In this document: in pieces, positions 57,801-64,000 of the stretch | Layout: every line of letters begins with the position of its first letter | Numbering within the stretch: position 1 is the first letter of the stretch | Origin: Aaosphaeria pasadenensis | Taxonomy: Eukaryota > Ascomycota > Dothideomycetes > Pleosporales | Direction of reading: 5' to 3' | NCBI GenBank assembly: GCA_022813625.1 | Contig: JAKLMB010000004.1 | Location: 1,240,001 to 1,304,000 of the forward strand | Length of the DNA: 64,000 nt | The notes under the pieces: model-generated | What the model was told of the DNA's origin: nothing | Seen by the model: the letters and a program-made list of their open reading frames with translations, nothing else | Database searches by the model: none | Made by a program: the position numbers and the translations under genes

Positions 57801-58554
57801 TTGTCGATAGCGAATTGACGAAGGCCGCCAATGCCATCGACGCTGCAACGGAACGTCTCAACAAGCTCATGAAGAAGCCGCGCGATTCGTACTCGACCTA
57901 CGAGCTCAAGATTCACGATTCTATCTTGAATGCTGCGATTGCTGTCACCAACGCCATTGCACAACTTATCAAAGCTGCCACTGCTTCACAACAAGAAATT
58001 GTGCGTGAAGGTCGTGGTAACAACATGTCGAAGACACAGTTCTACAAGAAGCACAATCGCTGGACGGAAGGCCTCATCAGTGCTGCTAAAGCCGTCGCTA
58101 CCTCGACCAACACCCTCATTGAGACTGCAGATGCCGTCATCTCGGGACGTGCATCTCCCGAGCGACTTATCGTTGCTTCTAACGATGTGGCCGCCTCGAC
58201 CGCTCAGCTTGTAGCTGCAAGTAGGGTAAAGGCCAGCTTCATGAGCAAGACCCAAGAGCGACTTGAAAATGCTTCCAAGGCTGTTACTAGCGCTTGCCGA
58301 GGGTTGGTCAGGCAAGTGCAGGAGATCATTGCCCAGAAGAACGCTGGCGAGGAAACCGTAGATTACACCAAGTTGTCAGACCACGAGTTCAAGGTCCAGC
58401 AGATGGAGCAACAGGTACGAACATCGAATTATCCATTCTCTTTTCAATTGCTAACTGTTCTTGCCAGGTCGAAATCCTCCAGCTCGAAAACGCTCTCTCC
58501 GCTGCACGCACAAGATTGGGAGAGATGCGCAAGCTCTCTTACCTCGAAGAGTAA
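54892..58554 (+). CDS. SLA2: endocytic actin-binding adaptor SLA2/END4 (HIP1R family)
   Basis: Ten exons give 1055 residues: 54892-54932, 55006-55052, 55107-55124, 55177-55252, 55308-55468, 55520-55600, 55660-55717, 55770-55954, 56001-58414, 58468-58554. Sla2 links clathrin-coated pits at the membrane to actin. The N-terminal ANTH domain (about 12-275) begins E-S-D-L-A-I-N-I-R-K-A-T-S-I and contains R-S-C-I-V-Y-T-W-D-H-K. A proline-rich linker follows, then a long Q/E-rich coiled coil (about 316-632). The talin-like I/LWEQ actin-binding module is at about 855-1005. The last exon, Q-L-E-N-A-L-S-A-A-R-T-R-L-G, is the dimerising tail. An 18-nt exon 3 (D-E-T-A-P-K-R with its neighbours) is needed to rebuild the ANTH sequence. 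Intron density is high only in the ANTH part. Confidence 0.95.
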
Positions 58555-59024
58555 TTCGACAAACCATCTTCCAATACCGCTTATCATGCTCGGCATCATT
58601 GAAAGTTCATTAGCGGCGGCTGCAGCCGTAAAACATCTCATATTTTGGAGGACTTCTGTTGGTTCGCAGTTTTGAAGCGAAGTGTCGAAGAAGAGATTCT
58701 TTTCACATGCATCTATACCCCCATTCGCCTTGGCTTCGGGGTGCTGCAGATCAGATACTATTAGTCATTTCATCTATAATTCGTGTACTCCAAATGTAGC
58801 AAGCCGTTTGTTCTCTCGTTCACGCCCCTGCGCAGTTCTTCAATTTGTTCAAACTGCACAAGCCGTTCTTCAATATGTGATTGTGTGGATCTCGAACCAC
58901 TGGCCTTTATAGTGATATCGAACCCCTGGCAGGTAACTTACAGCTTAATAACTATGGGCTCCTCTCCGCAGTATCATACATCACACTGACTGCTACGAGC
59001 CCAACGAATTCACTCTCTAGAACC
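58555..59024. other. convergent 3' region
   Basis: SLA2 and the monooxygenase gene end towards each other. A phrase of the form TTCTTCAATWTGTKMWAAYT occurs twice near 58840-58880, probably by chance. No gene. Confidence 0.5.
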
Positions 59025-60586
59025 CTAAACACGATCCACCCATTTTCTCCTCGCATCGCCAATAGCATCCGGGCTCAACATCTCATACTGATACCGATAA
59101 TCAATCCAAAGAAACGGCTCCGCCTGCCCCTCCGGTCTCTCCACCCACGTCGCCGCCTTCAAAATCCTATCCCGCTCTTCTTGCTCCGGCCCATCATCTA
59201 GGTGATACATCTTCTGATTAGATATCGATCCAAGGTGCAGTGTCGTAGTCCGCGTTTTCTGTATCTCTTCGTATAATTGCAATGTCTCTGGTAACGTGGG
59301 AATGCCTGTGGAGGTGGGTGATGCTGCTTTTTGGTACAGGCTAAGGAGAGTCGCGATGATGGCTCCGTCTTCGACGGCCAGGGCTGCGCCTTGGGCTTGG
59401 TAGGGGAGTGAGGGGTGGCATGCGTCGCCTAGGAGGGCGAAATTGTTCTGCGCGAATGGTTAGCTGAGGAGTAGGTAGGGGAGTAGGAGACGGACTTTTG
59501 TCCACGAGGGGAGTTCGTCATGGTGCGTCATCTTCCATTTCAGTACTGATGAGAATGCTGATAGGATCTCTGTGAGACTTGAATCTGGCGTGTAAGTCAC
59601 TTCAATATATTTTGGCAATACATTTGGGGAATCTCACATAGGATCCCAGCCTTCGAAGATAGCTTTCAGCTCTTCTAAGTCACCAACTTTGGTTTTTACG
59701 TTCGGTGGCAGGTCGTCTGGACGTGTCATGATGAGATTGAATTCATTACCGCTTCGAACGGGATAGAAGACAGCATGGCTCTCCGGCCCAATCCACATGG
59801 TTACGATGTTCTGCTCGCAGAGCTCATTCACACCTGAATCACGAAATGCCAGTAATGCTTCTCGTGAGAACGTCCCGCGATACGCCAAATCTCCAGTTTC
59901 TTGTGGCGGTGAATCATGGCCGAGGAGGTGGCTTCGCAAAGTTGACCATGATCCTTGCCGTCGTTATTAATGAATCCTGCCATCTTCAATGGGACCAGAC
60001 TTACCATCTGCACCAACAATTACATCCCCACATACTTCTTCCCCATCTTTCAATACCACCTTTGTCCCATCAAAATCAACATCAACGACTTCCGCACTCA
60101 ACCTCAACCGTACCGCTAGACGCTTCGCCTCCTCCACAAGAACCCTCTGATAATCCGCTCGATGGATGACTCTTCATACGCAATCAGCCTCAATACTACA
60201 TCCCTCGCAGGAATCTCAAACCCACAGCCAAGGCCACCGCACATCCAATCTCTCCCCCACACTCCTCTCACACAACACTTCGCCCGTCTCCCACCGCCGC
60301 AATTGCGTCGCTCTGGACACCACCGAAACCTCCTCAAGGCGGTCGAATAGTCCGTAGTGAGACCATATACGCGATGCGTTGGGCGGGATTTGGATCCCTG
60401 CGCCTATCTTCTTGCTGTCAGGAAACTTTCAGATGGATGGAGTTAGAGAGGCCATAGTACCGGAGCGAGAAAGTCTGCTTTTTCCAGAATCGTGACTTGT
60501 AATCCTTCTTTGAGAGATGCTATCGCACATGCGAGACCGCCGATTCCTGCGCCTACTATGACGACGTGGACGGGCTGATGGGTCAT
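59025..60586 (-). CDS. FAD-dependent monooxygenase (salicylate-hydroxylase-like)
   Basis: Six exons (60461-60586, 60226-60410, 60005-60171, 59638-59953, 59496-59577, 59025-59447) give 432 residues. Class A flavoprotein hydroxylases add oxygen to aromatic acids using NAD(P)H. The Rossmann G-A-G-I-G-G is at 12-17, followed by L-E-K-A at the end of strand two. The middle has G-A-G-I-Q-I-P-P-N-A-S-R, then I-H-R-A-D-Y-Q-R-V-L and the DG motif V-G-A-D-G-S. The GD motif is L-L-G-D-A-C-H-P-S-L-P-Y-Q-A-Q-G-A-A, which closes the flavin site. Two acceptors were chosen because they restore conserved residues (C-A-A-G before K-I-G-A-G; T-T-C-A-A-G before L-T-E-I-L); each has a nearby alternative. Length is normal. 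Substrate is unknown. It is divergent from an anion-type permease. Confidence 0.87.
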
Positions 60587-61453
60587 TGTGGAATGCCTGG
60601 TGATAGTGTTAGTTGTGGTGGGTGAATTGTTGTAGGATAATGCTATAGAACCAAGAGAGCACATATGAATGGTGCTTATTCCCGACGATAGGTTAAATGA
60701 CGAATTCGATTATAGTAATTATTTGTTGGGTGCATAGAGGAGAGGATACAAGGGCTTTCCCCTCTACACTTTCATTTAGATAAGCATCTCTTCCACTTGT
60801 TGCTTAAGGTGTATCCCTGTATTTTGTTGCAGCATACTCATGATCAGCGGGGGAGAAAATGCCCAAGTGCGACGGCACGACGAATGATAGTGCTGGGGAG
60901 TAATTGCTTACTGCGATGGCAAAAGTCGGGCGTTCTCTTATTTGCATTTGCTTCGACACATTAAAGCTTGTACAGTTGATATTGGGAGATTTTATTCGCG
61001 ATTGTATTTATTCTCCGATGGATGTTATAGTGCTATGAAGCATGCCATAGTCTTTTGTGTGACCGGCTTCATTTAACGGCGCAGCTTGTTACCTTGTTTG
61101 TTTCAGTGGTTTTCTATCATGCAATTGATGAAGGTTTGAGCCAATCATTAAACCCAGAACTCCCTGTAACGTCGATATTGATCTAATAGTCACCTGCCTC
61201 GTATGCGTTCACCGATTGCATCTGTGTTACCCCTCATCTACTCCGGGAGTACTGGGAGCTGACAGTGAATATTTGTCGACTATGGATTAAAACTGACTGA
61301 AATTCCCGTCTTACCTTTTCTCGGTTGGAGTTTTCCCTTTCCTATAATTTTTTAAAATTCGATACGCCTCGTTCGAGGAAAACACCCAAAGATCCAATAT
61401 CAGGATTTGTGGCTCTGAGTTCCAAGATTTTGTCTATTCTCATAGAAATAAAA
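60587..61453. promoter_or_regulatory. shared intergenic region, monooxygenase / permease
   Basis: 867 bp between divergent starts, AT-leaning. It could carry common control sites for the two genes. I could not pick out a convincing paired activator site by eye. Confidence 0.4.
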
Positions 61454-63060
61454 ATGGAGAAATCTACAATAACAACAGACGATTCCGAAGAGTCCCGCAC
61501 TGTTCAACTCCCAACACCTCCATTTGACAAGGTCGCCGAAGCTCGAATACTGAAGAAGCTAGATTTGAAAGTTCTACCGATCTTATGGCTTCTTTATCTC
61601 GTTTGCTTCGTTGACCGTAGTAACATCGGCAATGCGAAAATTCAGGTGAGCTGTCGACGAGCATCACAGCTTGCAGACTGACATTGACAATGGCCCAGGG
61701 CATGGACCAAGAGCTTGAATTGAAGGGACAAAGATACAACATCGCAGTATTTGTGTTCAACATCGGTTATCTTATTGCGGGTGTGCCATTGAGCATATTA
61801 TTCAAAAAGACGGGACCCAAATCATTGTCTGTCATGATGTTTTGCTGGGGTTAGTCTGAAGATTGCTCTATAAGTTTCTAAACTAACGTTACGCCAGGCA
61901 TCACAGTGATTGGCTGTGGTCTCACGAAAAGCTTCGCTGGCCTTGTAGTGTGTCGTCTACTTGAAGGCATGGCTGAAGCGGCTTTTGTACCTGGAGCCGC
62001 CTATCTGATAGGATCTTACTATAGAAGGAATGAGTTTTTGCGACGCTACGTTGTTTTCTTCAGCGCAGGGATTTGTGCAGGTGCTTTCAATGGCTTTCTG
62101 TCTTCCTTGATCGCGAAAATGGATGGTGTGTCTGGTTACCAAGCTTGGAGATGGTCAGCTTCCCCCCTGAAAGCGAAAGGAAGTACTCGTCGTTAATATT
62201 GTTACAGGATATTCATCATCGAAGGGTGCATAACAATTGCCATCAGCTTCGGATCATGGTTTCTCATTGTTCCTTTCCCCGAAGACTGCACATTTTTCAA
62301 CGAAAAAGACAAGGCACTTCTTCTTGCCAGGCTCAAGGATGATGGAGGGGCAGTGGCGCACGACAATCTCCCGATAAAGCGCATTCTCGATTTCTACAAA
62401 GACTGGAAGATCTGGATCGCCATCTTGATCTATCTCGGTGCAGCGGAAAACGCCAATTCCATTACGAGTTTCCAGCCGACCATCCTCAAAGGTATCGGAT
62501 ATACATCCACGGGTGCTCAAGTCCGCACTATACCTGTATACCTTGTTGCTGCGGTATATTCCATGTCACTCGCGTATACGGCTGAATATCTTCAGAGGCG
62601 CTACGTCTTCTTCATGGTCGGCTACTGCACGATCGCGACTGGCCTTATCGTCGAGATTATACAACCTCGCTCTGCGGGCGTTCGGTATATGGGGTTATTT
62701 TTCATGACTGCCGGTGCGTATCTGAACATGCCAATGTCAGTCGTCTGGATCGCCATCAATGTAGGCAAAGGCTACAAGCGTTCTGTTGCTCTAGGTTCAA
62801 TCGTCTGCTTTGGAAATGTAGGAGCTTTCGTTAGCACGAATGTCTTCCTGAAGCGGGAAGAGCCCAGGTATCACACTGGCTTTAGCACTGGGCTTGGGCT
62901 CTGTTCGATGGGAATGGTGGCAGCTACGATCATGTTTGTCGGATGTTATGTTGGTAACAAGCGGAGAAATGAGAGGCGAAAGGAACTACCAGATGTTCTG
63001 GACGAAGGTAGCATTGAGGATTTAGGGGAGAAACACCCGGATTTCAGATACTCTCTTTGA
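61454..63060 (+). CDS. MFS transporter, anion:cation symporter (Dal5/Tna1-like)
   Basis: Four exons (61454-61645, 61699-61849, 61898-62153, 62208-63060) give 483 residues. The protein is a plasma-membrane proton symporter for an organic anion; relatives carry allantoate, nicotinate, pantothenate or similar acids. The cytosolic N-terminus leads into K-K-L-D-L-K-V-L-P-I-L-W-L-L-Y and F-V-D-R-S-N-I-G-N-A-K, the standard first-helix signature of this family. Twelve membrane helices fit, with a central loop around F-P-E-D-C-T-F-F-N-E-K-D-K. Helix 5 is followed by R-W-I-F-I-I-E-G, restored across intron 3. Splice phases all agree. The neighbouring divergent monooxygenase suggests that the transported acid may be its substrate; this is inference from context only. 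Confidence 0.9.
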
Positions 63061-63798
63061 GTGGAAGTTCTGACATGAATCGACTGTTCTAGGCTAGCTT
63101 TAGAAAGGATGCAGAATAAGGAGGAGACGTGATCGCAGCAACCATCGAATATTCAGGACCTCCATCTCGGCCTTGATTTCTCGGGCGATTAAGTAACCAT
63201 TTTGACTCGTTTGGCCCCCGATCATGCCGTCTTCCGAACGGAGTCCAATGTAGCTTGGTGTTCTCCAATGGAAAACATAAATCTAAGGGCATTTCAAGAA
63301 TGGAGAAGTAATGCAAGAGCGAAAACTATTGTTTATGTTTCCGTGTTTCACCACGCTCGCATGTCGTGTGGTCCTTCCAGCCAATTACCCCTTTACTTTC
63401 TAACCACATTAGGTAGATCCACCGTGGCGATCATACAACACTACCCATTGTTTCATTTTAGCATCTCACCCTCTAATCTTCTATAGTTTAGTCTCATCTG
63501 TCAACGACAATCTGGGCCTCGTTGCCGCCGTTGGGACGTTTTGACTATATCGACAGATCCGACTTGTCCCTGGTGCATAGGCCTCTCTCCTGTGTACGGA
63601 AACACGCGAGTACGGGCACGCGAGTACGTACTACCTATGGCCATACAAAACCGCAGCATGTCGCCTTCTGAATGAGTTCCTTAGGATAACCTCTGTTCCA
63701 TTCCATTCATTCCCAATTCATTCGTTTTCGTGGAAGTTTCCACTTGCCATTCGTTTCTTAGGACCTTTACATCCATTTTTCCAAAACCCCAGCACAGG
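63061..63798. other. intergenic, promoter of the DUF1996 gene
   Basis: No gene. The phrase CACGCGAGTACG is repeated in tandem near 63603-63628, and ATTCATTC-like repeats lie near 63700-63725. Confidence 0.45.
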
Positions 63799-64000
63799 AT
63801 GCCATCCTTCACCTTTTCCCACGTTGCCCTGTTGACCAGCGGCCTCGTGGCGCAAGTAGCCCATGGCTATACCCAAGTCAATGTTGGTAGCATCTTCATG
63901 AACAAGAACATCGATCCCATTGTTTTCCCCGGATCGTACAGCAAGTCCCACTTGCACTCATTCTTCGGTTCCGATGCCGTCACCGCCAACACCAACACCA
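63799..64000 (+). CDS. DUF1996 secreted protein, 5' part only
   Basis: 67 codons before the window ends. A signal peptide (M-P-S-F-T-F-S-H-V-A-L-L-T-S-G-L-V-A-Q-V-A-H-G) is followed by I-D-P-I-V-F-P-G and S-H-L-H-S-F-F-G-S-D-A-V-T, the opening signature of the DUF1996 family. These proteins are secreted, often carry a C-terminal WSC or similar carbohydrate-binding part, and have no established activity. No intron is seen within the visible part. Confidence 0.8.
   Translation, partial: MPSFTFSHVALLTSGLVAQVAHGYTQVNVGSIFMNKNIDPIVFPGSYSKSHLHSFFGSDAVTANTNT

Overview
The window reads as nuclear DNA of a filamentous ascomycete. Protein genes are split by 45-60 nt introns with GT..AG ends and CTRAY-like branch points. 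The conserved genes are typical fungal ones (PHO85, SLA2, REV3, SLU7, CWC22, DPM2). Secreted plant-surface enzymes and a RIP-like AT-rich scar fit a plant-associated Dothideomycete, perhaps Pleosporales; that placement is inference. I found no rRNA, tRNA, CRISPR array or intact transposon.

Layout. 1-20 kb is sparse accessory DNA. It holds a gene-free left end with repeated short motifs, a secreted beta-helix protein, a hydrolase fragment, a 20-cysteine secreted protein, an AT-rich scar, a cutinase, an amidohydrolase pseudogene, a flavin amine oxidase, and three related small coiled-coil genes that were copied together with their promoters. 20.5-32.2 kb is conserved: CWC22 and DPM2 (divergent), a DCAF6/Iqw1-type WD40 protein, PHO85, then a catalase-like peroxidase. 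32.6-47 kb is loose again. It has a cAMP-receptor-like GPCR and a secreted GDSL esterase, bracketed by two diverged copies of one coiled-coil gene with its flanks. 47.3-58.6 kb is a compact core block: REV3 and SLU7 (divergent), then SLA2. 59-64 kb has an FAD monooxygenase divergent from an anion-type MFS permease, and the 5' part of a DUF1996 secreted protein.

Working together: CWC22 and SLU7 are both spliceosomal but not adjacent. The monooxygenase/permease pair looks like an uptake-plus-ring-hydroxylation unit. The amine oxidase next to a dead amidohydrolase may be what remains of a nitrogen-compound catabolic unit. Gene models were spliced by hand. Every model that I joined keeps an open frame and gives a whole number of codons.

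The best candidates for something undescribed are the two small coiled-coil families (15.6-18.7 kb, and 33/46 kb). I recognise neither as a known family.
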